NCBI RefSeq assembly: GCF_900187015.1
Contig: NZ_LT906479.1
Coordinates: 868,001-932,000, forward strand
Origin: Serratia ficaria
GTDB lineage: Bacteria; Pseudomonadota; Gammaproteobacteria; Enterobacterales; Enterobacteriaceae
Direction: 5' to 3'
Length of the DNA: 64,000 bases
Shown here: one piece after another, positions 22,172 to 34,790 of the stretch
Position numbering within the stretch: the stretch's first letter is position 1
Layout: each line of letters begins with the position of its first letter
Position numbers and translations under genes: made by a program
Notes under the pieces: generated by a model
Seen by the model: only the letters and a program-made list of their open reading frames with translations
Databases searched by the model: none
What the model was told of the DNA's origin: nothing

Positions 22172-24937
22172 TCAATCCCGCGGGGCGATATTTCCCGCTC
22201 GGGCCGTGGCGTCGTTGCCCAAATGGGCGCGCGCCGCCTGGCTAACCAGCTCTATTTCATCCAATAGCTCCAGCCACTCCGGCTCCAGCTGGTCGTGGCC
22301 GACGCCCAGGCGCAGCTGTTGCTCAAGGTAGAAGCACAGCTGCTTCAGGCGCGGTACGCCGCTGTAGCTGCAGCTGCCGTGCAGCTTGTGGATCAGGTCG
22401 AGGATGTCGTCGTCCGGCTGGCCGTCGAGCAGCGCCTGCACCCGCTCGCGAACCTGCGGCAGGAAGTCGAGCAGCATTTGCAGCAGATCGCGCGCCAGAT
22501 CCTGCTTGTTGGCCGCCTGGCGCAGCGCCAGCGGCCAGTCGAGCGACAGGGGGGGCTCACCGGCCTGCCGCGGCGCGGCCGGCGGCTCGCCGCTGTGGTA
22601 GCGCGACAGCACCCGGGTCAGCATCGCTTCGTCGATCGGTTTGGCCAGGTAATCGTCCATGCCGGCCTGCAGCAGATGTTCACGCTCGCCGCTGACCGCA
22701 TGGGCGGTAACGGCGACGATCGGCGTCGAATTGTGGTGCGGCAGCTGGCGAATCAGTTCGCTGGTGCGAATGCCGTCGATCTTCGGCATCTGAATATCCA
22801 TCAGGATCAGGTCCAGCACGTTGTCGCGCGCCAGCTCCAGCGCCTCTTCGCCGCTTTCGCACAGCAGGGTTTTCTCCACCTGTTCCGCCAGCAGCGTGCC
22901 GATCAGCTTCAGGTTGGCCGGGTTGTCGTCGACCGCCATCACCGTCAGCGGCAGGCGTTTACGCTCCGGCTGCGCGCTGAGGCGCAGCGGCGCCTCCATC
23001 CGCAGCAGCGGGAACAGACGGTTGCTGGTGATGGGTTTGATCAGGCAGCCGAGCGCGCCCAGCTGTTTCAGCCGTTCGGCGTTGATTTGCGACTGGCACG
23101 GCAGCGCCAGGATCACCCGGCCGGCGACCTTCAGCGCGGCCAGCAGCTTGTCCTCATGCTGCGCCATATTGGTGCGGAATGGGATCGGCACGCCGACCAG
23201 CAGGAAGTCGTATTCGCTTTGCGGCAGCTGGGCCAGCGTCGGCGAGTGGGTGATCACCAGCGGGGTGATGCTGAGCATGTTGAGCGTCGCCTGCGCCGCG
23301 GTCGGGTTGGATTCGATATAGGCCAGCGTCTTGCCGCGCAGGTCCGGCAGGCTTGGCGGCAGCGACAGCATGCTCTCGTTCAGGTCGAGCTGGATATGGA
23401 ACCAGAAGGTCGAGCCGCGGTTCAGCTGGCTGTGGAAGCAGATATCGCCGCCCATTTCCTTCACCAGCTTTTGGGTGATCACCAGCCCGAGGCCGGTGCC
23501 GCCGTGGCGGCGGGAAATGCTGGCGTCGGCCTGACGGAACGCCTGGAACAGCTGCGACTGCTGGCGCTCGGAAATGCCGATGCCGGTATCGTGGATCTGC
23601 ACTTCAAGCTCCACCCGACGCTCCAGCTGTTTGCGCAGCTCGACGCGGATGTCGATGTTGCCGGTCTCGGTAAACTTGACCGCGTTGCCCAGCAGGTTGG
23701 TGATGATCTGCTGCAGGCGCAGCGAGTCGCCGATCACCTGTTCCGGCACGTCGTTGTGCACGTCCAGCGTCAGTTCCAGCCCTTTATCGTGGGCGCTGGG
23801 GGCCAGCAGCACGATCACCTCATCCAGCGTTTCGCGCAGCGAGAAGGGGATGTGCTCCAGCACCAGCTTGCCGGCTTCCAGCTTGGAGAAGTCCAGCACG
23901 TCGTTGATGATGGTCAGCAAATTATTGGCCGAGCGTTCGATGGTTTGCAGATAGTCGGCCTGGGTGACGCTCAGGTCGGTTTTCAGCATTTGACGGGTAA
24001 AGCCGATAACGCCGTTCAGCGGGGTGCGCAGTTCGTGCGACATGTTGGCCAGGAATTCGGATTTGATGCGCGCCGCTTCCTGGGCGCGTTTTTTCGCCAG
24101 ATCCAGCTCGACGTTCTGGATCTCCATCTGTTCCAGCGTTTCACGCAGATCGGAGGTAGCCTGATCGATATTCTGCTGCATCTCTTCGTGGTAGGCGGTG
24201 AGCGACATCGCCATCGAGTTGATGCCGTTCTTCAGCATATGCAATTCGCCGAGCATGAAACCTTCGACGCGGCTGTCGAGCTGGCCGCGGCGGATGCGGT
24301 CGACGGTATTCACCATATTGCGGATCGGGCCGGTCACGTCGCGCATCAGGCGGTAGGCGAACAGGATGGCGATGCACATGCACAGCAGCAGCAACAGGGT
24401 GGAGACGAACACCTCTTTGTACTGCTGCAGCCGCACCGACTGCAGATCCAGCTCGATAGCCACATAGCCCAGGTTGTTGTCCGGATGGCTGCCGCCGTCG
24501 GCGGTTTCGTCCGGATATTGGCTTTCCGACAGGATCGGCGTGCGCAGGATCAGCGAATCGCCGCGCCGGGTCAGCATCAGATCGGTGGGGAATGGCACAC
24601 CTTTCGGCAGCTGCAACTGGGCGAAGTTGTGATGATAATTGGACGTGACAAACAGGTTATTCTGCGCATCGAACACCGTAATCGAACGCACGATGTCCGA
24701 ATGGCGGCGGTGCAACAGGCTGACCAACTGCCTGACCGATTCGCGGCTGCGGAACGTCATGCCGTACTCGCTGGCCACCGCCAGCGGCTCGATGATGCTG
24801 GCGCCGGCGTCCACCAATTGCTCCTGCAGCTCGTTGTAGCGGTGCACCACGAAGAAGGTGCTGAGCAGCAAACCAATCAGCAGGGTCGGGGCCAGAATCA
24901 GGATCATCATGCGCGCACGCAGGCTGTATTTGGTCAT
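22172..24937 (-). CDS. barA: Hybrid sensor histidine kinase BarA
   Basis: Inner-membrane tripartite kinase that phosphorylates UvrY and so controls the CsrA-binding sRNAs; acetate and formate are reported signals. 921 aa (E. coli 918). Order: TM1 about 10-31, periplasmic sensor to about 175, TM2 about 177-197, HAMP about 200-252, coiled coil, HisKA with His301 in [13 protein letters not shown], HATPase to about 520, pseudo-receiver region, receiver with [13 protein letters not shown] near 715-727, and a C-terminal HPt with [13 protein letters not shown] near 857-869. Monocistronic, divergent from rlmD. Confidence 0.97.
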   Translation of the reverse strand: MTKYSLRARMMILILAPTLLIGLLLSTFFVVHRYNELQEQLVDAGASIIEPLAVASEYGMTFRSRESVRQLVSLLHRRHSDIVRSITVFDAQNNLFVTSNYHHNFAQLQLPKGVPFPTDLMLTRRGDSLILRTPILSESQYPDETADGGSHPDNNLGYVAIELDLQSVRLQQYKEVFVSTLLLLLCMCIAILFAYRLMRDVTGPIRNMVNTVDRIRRGQLDSRVEGFMLGELHMLKNGINSMAMSLTAYHEEMQQNIDQATSDLRETLEQMEIQNVELDLAKKRAQEAARIKSEFLANMSHELRTPLNGVIGFTRQMLKTDLSVTQADYLQTIERSANNLLTIINDVLDFSKLEAGKLVLEHIPFSLRETLDEVIVLLAPSAHDKGLELTLDVHNDVPEQVIGDSLRLQQIITNLLGNAVKFTETGNIDIRVELRKQLERRVELEVQIHDTGIGISERQQSQLFQAFRQADASISRRHGGTGLGLVITQKLVKEMGGDICFHSQLNRGSTFWFHIQLDLNESMLSLPPSLPDLRGKTLAYIESNPTAAQATLNMLSITPLVITHSPTLAQLPQSEYDFLLVGVPIPFRTNMAQHEDKLLAALKVAGRVILALPCQSQINAERLKQLGALGCLIKPITSNRLFPLLRMEAPLRLSAQPERKRLPLTVMAVDDNPANLKLIGTLLAEQVEKTLLCESGEEALELARDNVLDLILMDIQMPKIDGIRTSELIRQLPHHNSTPIVAVTAHAVSGEREHLLQAGMDDYLAKPIDEAMLTRVLSRYHSGEPPAAPRQAGEPPLSLDWPLALRQAANKQDLARDLLQMLLDFLPQVRERVQALLDGQPDDDILDLIHKLHGSCSYSGVPRLKQLCFYLEQQLRLGVGHDQLEPEWLELLDEIELVSQAARAHLGNDATARAGNIAPRD

Positions 24938-25003
24938 GGGATTCCAATGTGGGAGAATTGACGGCTGACACTAGCTTAATGAACCAGCACACAATCGACA
25001 AAT

Positions 25004-26350
25004 ATGGCGCAATTCTACTCTCCCAAACGCCGCGTGACGACCCGGCAGAGCTTACAAATATTGACCGTGACGGTCAGCGACCTCGATCCCTTCGGCCAGG
25101 GCGTGGCGCGCCACAACGGCAAGGCGGTGTTCGTGGCGGGCGTGTTGCCCGGCGAACAGGCGGAAATTCAGCTGACGGAAGACAAGCGTCAGTTCGCCAA
25201 GGGCAAGCTGAAGCGTCTGCTGACCCGCAGCCCGCAGCGGGTTGAACCGCGCTGCCCGCACTTTGGCGTTTGCGGCGGTTGCCAGCAGCAGCATGCGGAT
25301 GAGGCGCTGCAGCAGCAGAGCAAAGCGGCGGCGCTGGTGCGCATGATCGCCCGCGAAACCGGCGTTACGCCGCCGCAGGAGCCGGTGATCGCCGGGCCGC
25401 AATACGGCTATCGCCGCCGCGCCCGCCTGGGCCTGGCCTGGCAGCCGAAGCTGCAGCGGCTGGCGATGGGCTTTCGCCAGGCGGCCTCCAGCGAGCTGGT
25501 GCCGGTGAGCCATTGCCCGGTGCTGCGTCCCGAACTGGAACAGCTGCTGGCGCCGCTGCGCGATTGCCTGAGCGGGTTGCAGGCCGTGCGGCGTCTGGGC
25601 CACGCCGAGCTGGTGTTGGCGGACAACGGGCCGGTGCTGGTGCTGCGTCATCTCGACGCGCTGAAGGAGGAGGATCGCCAGGCGCTGCTGGCGTTTGCGC
25701 AGCAAAAAAGCGTAACCATTTATTTGGCGCCGGACAGCGATCGGCTGGAAAAACTGTGCGGTGAAACGCCGTATTATCAGGTCGACGGGCTACGCTTAGA
25801 CTTCAGCCCGCGGGACTTCATTCAGGTCAATGACGCGGTAAATCAGCAAATGGTGGCGCAGGCCCTTGAATGGCTCGAGGTTCAGCCCAATGATCGGGTA
25901 TTGGACCTGTTCTGCGGCATGGGCAACTTTACCCTGCCGCTGGCGCGGCGCGCCGCGGCGGCGGTGGGCATAGAAGGTGTTGCCACGCTGGTGGCGAATG
26001 GGCAATATAATGCACATAAGAATATGCTGAATAATGCCTCCTTCTTCCACGAGAACCTGGAGGAGGACGTTGCGCGGCAACCTTGGGCAGCACAAGGATT
26101 TGATAAAGTGATGCTGGATCCTGCCCGTGCCGGTGCGGCTGGAGTGATGTCACACATTGTAAAACTGGCGCCAGGGCGGGTGGTTTACGTTTCCTGTAAC
26201 CCCACCACGCTGGCTCGCGACAGCAAAGTGTTGCTGGACGCCGGTTATCGTCTTGCGCGCGTGCGGATGCTGGATATGTTTCCGCACACGGGGCATCTTG
26301 AGTCAATGGCGCTGTTTATCAACGACACTGCGCCAGAGGTCGCTGCATAG
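25004..26350 (+). CDS. rlmD: 23S rRNA (uracil-1939-C5)-methyltransferase
   Basis: SAM-dependent methyltransferase with a [4Fe-4S] cluster that makes m5U1939 in 23S rRNA. 448 aa (E. coli 433). N-terminal TRAM domain ([25 protein letters not shown]), then the cluster cysteines [16 protein letters not shown], the SAM site [16 protein letters not shown] near 298-313, and the catalytic nucleophile in [12 protein letters not shown]. It ends 12 nt before relA, with which it is probably cotranscribed, as in E. coli (rumA-relA). Confidence 0.96.
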   Translation: MAQFYSPKRRVTTRQSLQILTVTVSDLDPFGQGVARHNGKAVFVAGVLPGEQAEIQLTEDKRQFAKGKLKRLLTRSPQRVEPRCPHFGVCGGCQQQHADEALQQQSKAAALVRMIARETGVTPPQEPVIAGPQYGYRRRARLGLAWQPKLQRLAMGFRQAASSELVPVSHCPVLRPELEQLLAPLRDCLSGLQAVRRLGHAELVLADNGPVLVLRHLDALKEEDRQALLAFAQQKSVTIYLAPDSDRLEKLCGETPYYQVDGLRLDFSPRDFIQVNDAVNQQMVAQALEWLEVQPNDRVLDLFCGMGNFTLPLARRAAAAVGIEGVATLVANGQYNAHKNMLNNASFFHENLEEDVARQPWAAQGFDKVMLDPARAGAAGVMSHIVKLAPGRVVYVSCNPTTLARDSKVLLDAGYRLARVRMLDMFPHTGHLESMALFINDTAPEVAA

Positions 26351-26362
26351 TAGGGAGAGGTT

Positions 26363-28594
26363 ATGGTTGCGGTAAGAAGTGCACATCTGAATACGGCGGG
26401 TGAATTCGCTCTCGATGAGTGGATCGCCAGCTTGGGGCTACCTAACCCGCAGTCATGTGAGCGATTAGCCGCAACCTGGCGTTATTGTGAGCAGCAGACC
26501 CAGAACCATCCCAACGCGCCGCTGTTGCTGTGGCGCGGCCTCGAAATGGTCGAGATCCTCTCCACCCTGAGCATGGACAACGACAGCATGCGCGCCGCGC
26601 TGCTGTTCCCGCTGGTGGATGCCGGCATCGTGCAGGAAGAGGTCTTGACCGAGGAGTTCGGCAAGGGCATCACCTACCTGGTGCACGGCGTGCGCGATAT
26701 GGACGCCATCCGCCAACTGAAAGCCACCCAAAACGACTCGATGGCCTCCGAGCAGGTCGACAACGTGCGGCGCATGCTGTTGGCGATGGTGGAGGACTTC
26801 CGCTGCGTGGTCATCAAGCTGGCGGAGCGCATCGCCCACCTGCGGGAGGTGAAGGACGCGCCGGAAGACGAGCGCGTGCTGGCGGCCAAAGAGTGTTCCA
26901 ACATCTATGCGCCGCTGGCCAACCGCCTCGGCATCGGGCAGCTGAAATGGGAGCTGGAGGATTTCTGCTTCCGTTATCTGCACCCGGAAGAATACAAGCG
27001 CATCGCCAAACTGCTGCACGAGCGCCGCATCGATCGCGAGCAGTTTATCGACGACTTCGTCGCCTCGCTGCGCGGCGCGATGGCCGCTGAAAGCGTCAAG
27101 GCCGAAATCTACGGCCGACCAAAACACATTTACAGCATCTGGCGCAAGATGCAGAAAAAGCACCTGGCCTTCGACGAGCTGTTTGACGTGCGCGCGGTGC
27201 GCGTGGTGGTCGAACGCCTGCAGGATTGCTATGCGGCGCTGGGGATCGTGCATACCCACTTCCGCCATCTGCCGGACGAGTTCGACGACTACGTCGCCAA
27301 CCCGAAACCGAACGGCTATCAGTCGATTCATACCGTGGTGCTGGGCCCGCGCGGCAAAACGCTGGAAATTCAGATCCGCACTCGCCAGATGCACGAAGAC
27401 GCCGAGCTGGGCGTGGCCGCGCACTGGAAGTACAAAGAGGGCGCGGTGGCGACCGTGCGTTCCGGTTACGAGGAACGCATCGCCTGGTTGCGCAAGCTGA
27501 TCGCCTGGCAGGAAGAGATGGCGGACTCCGGCGAGATGCTCGACGAAGTGCGCAGCCAGGTGTTCGACGATCGGGTCTACGTGTTTACGCCGAAAGGCGA
27601 CGTGGTGGATCTGCCGGCCGGCTCCACGCCGCTCGACTTTGCCTACCATATCCACAGCGACGTCGGCCACCGCTGCATCGGCGCCAAGATTGGCGGGCGC
27701 ATCGTGCCGTTCACCTATCAATTGCGGATGGGCGATCAGATTGAAATCATCACCCAGAAACAGCCGAACCCGAGCCGCGACTGGCTGAACCCGAACCTGG
27801 GCTACGTCACCACCAGCCGCGGGCGATCGAAGATCCACAACTGGTTCCGCAAGCAGGATCGCGACAAGAATATCCTGGCCGGCCGCCAGATGCTGGACAG
27901 CGAACTGGAGCATCTGGGCATCAGCCTGAAAGAGGCCGAAAAACTGCTGATCCCGCGCTACAACATGAATTCGCTGGATGAAGTGCTGGCGGCGATCGGC
28001 GGCGGGGACATTCGCCTCAACCAGATGGTGAACTTCCTGCAGGGCAAGTTCAACAAACCGAGCGCCGAAGAGCAGGATCGCGAAGCGCTGCGCCAGCTGG
28101 TACAGCAGAAAGCGCCGCCGCCGACCCGCAGCAAGGACAACGGCCGGGTGGTGGTGGAAGGGGTGGGCAACCTGATGCACCACATCGCCCGCTGCTGCCA
28201 GCCGATCCCCGGCGACGACATCATCGGTTTTATCACCCAGGGCCGCGGCATCTCGATCCACCGCGCCGATTGCGATCAGCTGGTCGATTTGCAGTCGCAT
28301 GCGCCGGAGCGCATCGTCGATGCGGTGTGGGGCGAAAGCTATTCCAGCGGCTACTCGCTGGTGGTGCGGGTGATGGCCAACGATCGCAGCGGCCTGCTGC
28401 GCGACATCACCACCATTTTGGCCAACGAAAAGGTCAACGTGCTGGGCGTCGCCAGCCGGAGCGACACCAAAAAGCAGTTGGCCACCATCGATATGGATAT
28501 CGAAATCTACAACCAGCAGGTGCTGGGCCGGGTGCTGGCGAAGCTGAATCAGCTGCCGGACGTGATAGACGCCAAGCGCCTGCACGGCAGCTAA
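26363..28594 (+). CDS. relA: GTP pyrophosphokinase RelA, (p)ppGpp synthetase I
   Basis: Ribosome-associated alarmone synthetase that responds to uncharged tRNA. 743 aa (E. coli 744). The N-terminal HD hydrolase domain is degenerate (FPLVDAG in place of the metal-binding HD-ED residues), as expected for RelA rather than SpoT. The synthetase region includes KHIYSIWRKMQKKH, FDVRAVRVVV and NPKPNGYQSIHT at about 250-330. A TGS domain (VYVFTPKGDVVDLPAGSTPLDFAY, about 405-430), the zinc-finger region with HHIARCCQPIPGD, and a C-terminal ACT/RRM domain follow. RBS GGGAGAGG. Confidence 0.98.
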   Translation: MVAVRSAHLNTAGEFALDEWIASLGLPNPQSCERLAATWRYCEQQTQNHPNAPLLLWRGLEMVEILSTLSMDNDSMRAALLFPLVDAGIVQEEVLTEEFGKGITYLVHGVRDMDAIRQLKATQNDSMASEQVDNVRRMLLAMVEDFRCVVIKLAERIAHLREVKDAPEDERVLAAKECSNIYAPLANRLGIGQLKWELEDFCFRYLHPEEYKRIAKLLHERRIDREQFIDDFVASLRGAMAAESVKAEIYGRPKHIYSIWRKMQKKHLAFDELFDVRAVRVVVERLQDCYAALGIVHTHFRHLPDEFDDYVANPKPNGYQSIHTVVLGPRGKTLEIQIRTRQMHEDAELGVAAHWKYKEGAVATVRSGYEERIAWLRKLIAWQEEMADSGEMLDEVRSQVFDDRVYVFTPKGDVVDLPAGSTPLDFAYHIHSDVGHRCIGAKIGGRIVPFTYQLRMGDQIEIITQKQPNPSRDWLNPNLGYVTTSRGRSKIHNWFRKQDRDKNILAGRQMLDSELEHLGISLKEAEKLLIPRYNMNSLDEVLAAIGGGDIRLNQMVNFLQGKFNKPSAEEQDREALRQLVQQKAPPPTRSKDNGRVVVEGVGNLMHHIARCCQPIPGDDIIGFITQGRGISIHRADCDQLVDLQSHAPERIVDAVWGESYSSGYSLVVRVMANDRSGLLRDITTILANEKVNVLGVASRSDTKKQLATIDMDIEIYNQQVLGRVLAKLNQLPDVIDAKRLHGS

Positions 28595-28606
28595 ATCCCC
28601 TGCGTC

Positions 28607-28641
28607 TTTCGAGCCGCGTCGATATCGGATGCGGCTCGAAA
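28607..28641 (+). repeat. Perfect 11-bp inverted repeat between relA and mazG
   Basis: TTTCGAGCCGC and its exact complement are separated by 13 nt, starting 12 nt after the relA stop. No U-tract follows, so this is a poor terminator. It occupies the place where E. coli has mazEF. Confidence 0.7.
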
Positions 28642-28695
28642 TCCATGAGTTCCGGCGAACGGGCTAGTGCGCCCCCTTTTTCTCAGAGATTTTTT

Positions 28696-29490
28696 ATGAC
28701 CCAATCCACTCCGCTGCAGCGCCTGCTGAACATCATGAAAACGCTGCGCGACCCGCAGAACGGTTGCCCGTGGGATCGCAAGCAGACCTTCGCCACCATC
28801 GCGCCCTACACGCTGGAAGAAACCTACGAAGTGCTGGACGCCATCGAGCGCCGGGACTATGCCGACCTGCGCGATGAGCTGGGCGACCTGCTGTTCCAGG
28901 TGGTGTTTTACGCCCAGATGGGGCAGGAGCAGGGGCTGTTCGATTTCGATGAGGTGTGCAACGCCATCAGCGACAAGCTGGAGCGGCGTCACCCGCATAT
29001 CTTCGGCGACGCCGATGCCGCAGACAGCGAGGCCGTAGCGGCGCGCTGGGAGCGGCTGAAGGCCGGCGAACGCGCCGAGAAAGCGCTGCATTCGGCGCTG
29101 GACGATATCCCGCAGGCGCTGCCGGCGCTGATGAAGGCGCATAAAATACAAAAGCGCTGCGCCGCGGTGGGCTTCGACTGGCATACGCTGGGCCCGGTGC
29201 TGGACAAGGTGTACGAAGAGATCGACGAAGTGATGCACGAGGCGCAACAGGCGGTGGTCGACGAGCAGAAACTGGAGGAAGAGATTGGCGATCTGCTGTT
29301 CGCCACGGTGAACCTGTCGCGCCACCTCGGCCACAAGGCCGAAAACGCGCTGCAGGCCGCCAACCGCAAGTTTGAGCGCCGCTTCCGCCAGGTGGAAGAG
29401 ATCGTCACGCGGGGCGGGTTGCGGATGGAGGACGCTACGCTGGAGCAAATGGAAGCGGCCTGGCAGCAGGTGAAACGTCGGGAAAACTAA
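28696..29490 (+). CDS. mazG: Nucleoside triphosphate pyrophosphohydrolase MazG
   Basis: Hydrolyses NTPs to NMP and PPi, and limits (p)ppGpp effects in E. coli. 264 aa (E. coli 263). Two MazG repeats are visible, each with the EExxE Mg2+ motif and a downstream ExxD: LEETYEVLDAIE near 39-50 and EEIDEVMHEAQQ near 175-186. The start is the ATG of MTQSTPLQRLLNIM; open in-frame sequence upstream overlaps relA and is not conserved. mazE and mazF are missing between relA and this gene. Confidence 0.95.
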   Translation: MTQSTPLQRLLNIMKTLRDPQNGCPWDRKQTFATIAPYTLEETYEVLDAIERRDYADLRDELGDLLFQVVFYAQMGQEQGLFDFDEVCNAISDKLERRHPHIFGDADAADSEAVAARWERLKAGERAEKALHSALDDIPQALPALMKAHKIQKRCAAVGFDWHTLGPVLDKVYEEIDEVMHEAQQAVVDEQKLEEEIGDLLFATVNLSRHLGHKAENALQAANRKFERRFRQVEEIVTRGGLRMEDATLEQMEAAWQQVKRREN

Positions 29491-32872
<3,382 letters not shown>

Positions 32873-32897
32873 ATAACCGCTGAGCGGTTGCTGAATG

Positions 32898-32922
32898 AAA
32901 ACCCGCTGCGGCGGGTTTTTTT
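32898..32922 (+). terminator. Rho-independent terminator of eno
   Basis: AAACCCGC, a TGCG loop and GCGGGTTT, then further T. It marks the last core position before the accessory block. Confidence 0.93.
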
Positions 32923-33183
32923 ATGCGACAAAAACAATAAACCTTATGTTATAAATAATAAGTTATTTATATTTTCATCGTGTTTTACCTTTGCCGATTT
33001 AACCCGATAATTTCATTGTTATAATCATATTCTTGTTTTTATATTCCGATTTTATTTGATTTATATCTTTTAGTTACTAGACTGCCAATGAGGCAGCGTT
33101 ATTACCCGTCGTCCTGCCGAACCATTCCCTTAAGCGTAGTGCTTTGAAACTGCCGGTTCAGCGGCCGGTTGGGTGAGGGCTTG
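32923..33183. other. AT-rich junction upstream of the accessory block
   Basis: With the eno terminator this gives 311 bp without a gene after eno. From about 32930 to 33090 the sequence is very AT-rich (runs such as TTATAAATAATAAGTTATTTATA), in sharp contrast to the GC-rich surroundings. It probably carries the promoter of the flavoprotein operon, but no single -35/-10 pair stands out. No tRNA or direct repeat was seen. Confidence 0.6.
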
Positions 33184-34374
33184 ATGCGAAAAAGAATTGT
33201 GATAGTCGGTGGCGGAACCGGGGGCACCATATTAGCCAATTTGTTGGCCGCCAAGCTGCATCGGGAAATATTGAATAATAAAGTCGAGTTATTAATGCTT
33301 TCGGATTCGCCGGTGCATTATTATAAGCCGGCGTTTATGTATGTGGCGTTCAACGCGTTTTTCAAACAGGAATTAATGCGCTCCCAGCAAAGTTTGCTGC
33401 GGCCGGAAATAAAATTCGTTGTCGACAGGGCCGAGGCTTTCGATCTCCAACAGCGCCTTATTACCACCCGCAGCGGAAAAAGTTATTCCTATGATTTTCT
33501 GGTGTTCGCCACCGGCTGCGTGCCCTGGCCGGAACGCATCGAGGGGCTGGCGCAAGCGGGTGACCATTTTTACCAATATCAGGCCGCGCGCCGGTTGGCG
33601 CAGCGGCTGGCGACCATCGAGAAAGGCCGCATCTTCATCACCGTCTCCTTCCCTGAAACCCCCAACGTACCGCATCAGTGCGGCATCGCGCCGATCGAAA
33701 CCACCCTGATGCTGGATGATTACCTGCGGCGGCGCGGGGTACGCAAAGCGGTGGAAATTGTTTACACCTACCCGACCATCTCCCAACTGCTGCGCAATTG
33801 CCTGTTCCTGCAGCGCCCGACCGGCGAAGCGTTGCCGGCCATTTTCGCCGCGCGCGATATTCGCCACCAGCGCGGCTTTACCCTCAGCCGGGTGGATGAA
33901 CAGCGGAAAATCGCTTACTCCGCCGAAGGCGAGGAGCAGCCGTTCGACATCCTGATGGCGACGCCGCCGATCCGCGCGGTCGAAGCGGTGCGCAATACCG
34001 GGCTGAGCGAGTTGCAAAACGGCGAGGGCTGGCTGCCGACCGACCACCAGACGCTGCAGGTGTACGGCCAGCAGGGGGTTTACGTGATCGGCGATACCGT
34101 GGATCTGCCGGTCAGCAAGGCCGGCGGTTCCTGCCACAATCAGGCGCCGGTGATCGCCGACAATATCGTGGCGGAAATGCGGCTGGGGCGCACCGTCAGT
34201 CATTACGACGGCAAAGTGCAGGCGATTGCGCAGATGGGGCTGCACGCCGGCATGCCGCTGGTGTACGACTATCGTCACGACGTGCTGCCGACGCCGGCCA
34301 CCAAGGCGGGCGGCATGCTGCGCAACGGTTTTAACCGCGGCCTTTATTGGGCCACGGTGAGGGGGCTGATATGA
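33184..34374 (+). CDS. Sulfide:quinone oxidoreductase-like FAD-dependent oxidoreductase
   Basis: 396 aa. N-terminal FAD-binding Rossmann motif RIVIVGGGTGGTILANLL (4-21), a second nucleotide-binding region with FLVFATGC (Cys112) and a C-terminal FAD segment GVYVIGDTVDLPVSKAGGSC. The cysteines Cys166 (PHQCGIAPIE) and Cys317 (GGSCHNQAP) sit where SQR-family proteins have the disulfide that attacks sulfide. This suggests H2S oxidation with electrons to quinone, at the membrane face; a substrate other than sulfide is possible. ATG 33184 has GAGGGC before it; a TTG five codons upstream is less likely. ATGA overlap with the next gene. Confidence 0.72.
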   Translation: MRKRIVIVGGGTGGTILANLLAAKLHREILNNKVELLMLSDSPVHYYKPAFMYVAFNAFFKQELMRSQQSLLRPEIKFVVDRAEAFDLQQRLITTRSGKSYSYDFLVFATGCVPWPERIEGLAQAGDHFYQYQAARRLAQRLATIEKGRIFITVSFPETPNVPHQCGIAPIETTLMLDDYLRRRGVRKAVEIVYTYPTISQLLRNCLFLQRPTGEALPAIFAARDIRHQRGFTLSRVDEQRKIAYSAEGEEQPFDILMATPPIRAVEAVRNTGLSELQNGEGWLPTDHQTLQVYGQQGVYVIGDTVDLPVSKAGGSCHNQAPVIADNIVAEMRLGRTVSHYDGKVQAIAQMGLHAGMPLVYDYRHDVLPTPATKAGGMLRNGFNRGLYWATVRGLI

Positions 34375-34754
34375 GCGATAACGCGGAACACGAACCGCTG
34401 GCGGCGCTGCTGGACAAGCTGCAGCCGCTGCTGGCCGGCGGCAGGTTGGACAACGTGGTCGATCTGCTGTCGCTGTTGTCGGACCTGGTGGATATCGCCG
34501 ACAACGCGCTGGTGGAAAAGCTGGCCGGCGTGTTTGAAGGGCTGGTGACGCTGGGGTGGGAGGGCGGCACGGCGTTGAAGATGGCGCACGGCGAACTGCA
34601 GCTGAACCCGCAGGCCGCCAACTTTCGCGCGCTGTACGCCCTGCTGCGGCAGCCGGATACCCTGCTGGGCCTGATGCTGGTGCTGCGCACCCTGCAAATC
34701 ATCGGCCAGCGCACGCGCAACGGCGCACTGCCGCCGGATGCCGCCGACGAGTAA
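34371..34754 (+). CDS. DUF1641 family protein
   Basis: 127-aa acidic, helical protein with leucine-rich amphipathic segments (LAALLDKLQPLLAGGRLDNVVDLL..). No catalytic motif or membrane segment is evident. DUF1641 proteins recur beside SQR-like flavoproteins and some formate dehydrogenases, so a partner or assembly role for the upstream flavoprotein is likely. The ATG overlaps the upstream TGA (ATGA), which implies coupled, roughly equal synthesis. Family assignment is from pattern and context; function is unknown. Confidence 0.65.
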   Translation: MSDNAEHEPLAALLDKLQPLLAGGRLDNVVDLLSLLSDLVDIADNALVEKLAGVFEGLVTLGWEGGTALKMAHGELQLNPQAANFRALYALLRQPDTLLGLMLVLRTLQIIGQRTRNGALPPDAADE

Positions 34755-34790
34755 TCGAATTGGCTTTACTCACTCAGGTAAGGAGTTGTT

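Noticed and set aside
22295..24961. An 888-codon open frame antisense to barA, and many similar long antisense frames (e.g. 10360-12717, 26465-28585, 50445-52196)
   Set aside because: They are by-products of high GC content and codon bias: they lie exactly over conserved genes, are rich in Arg, His, Gln and Ala, and resemble no family.
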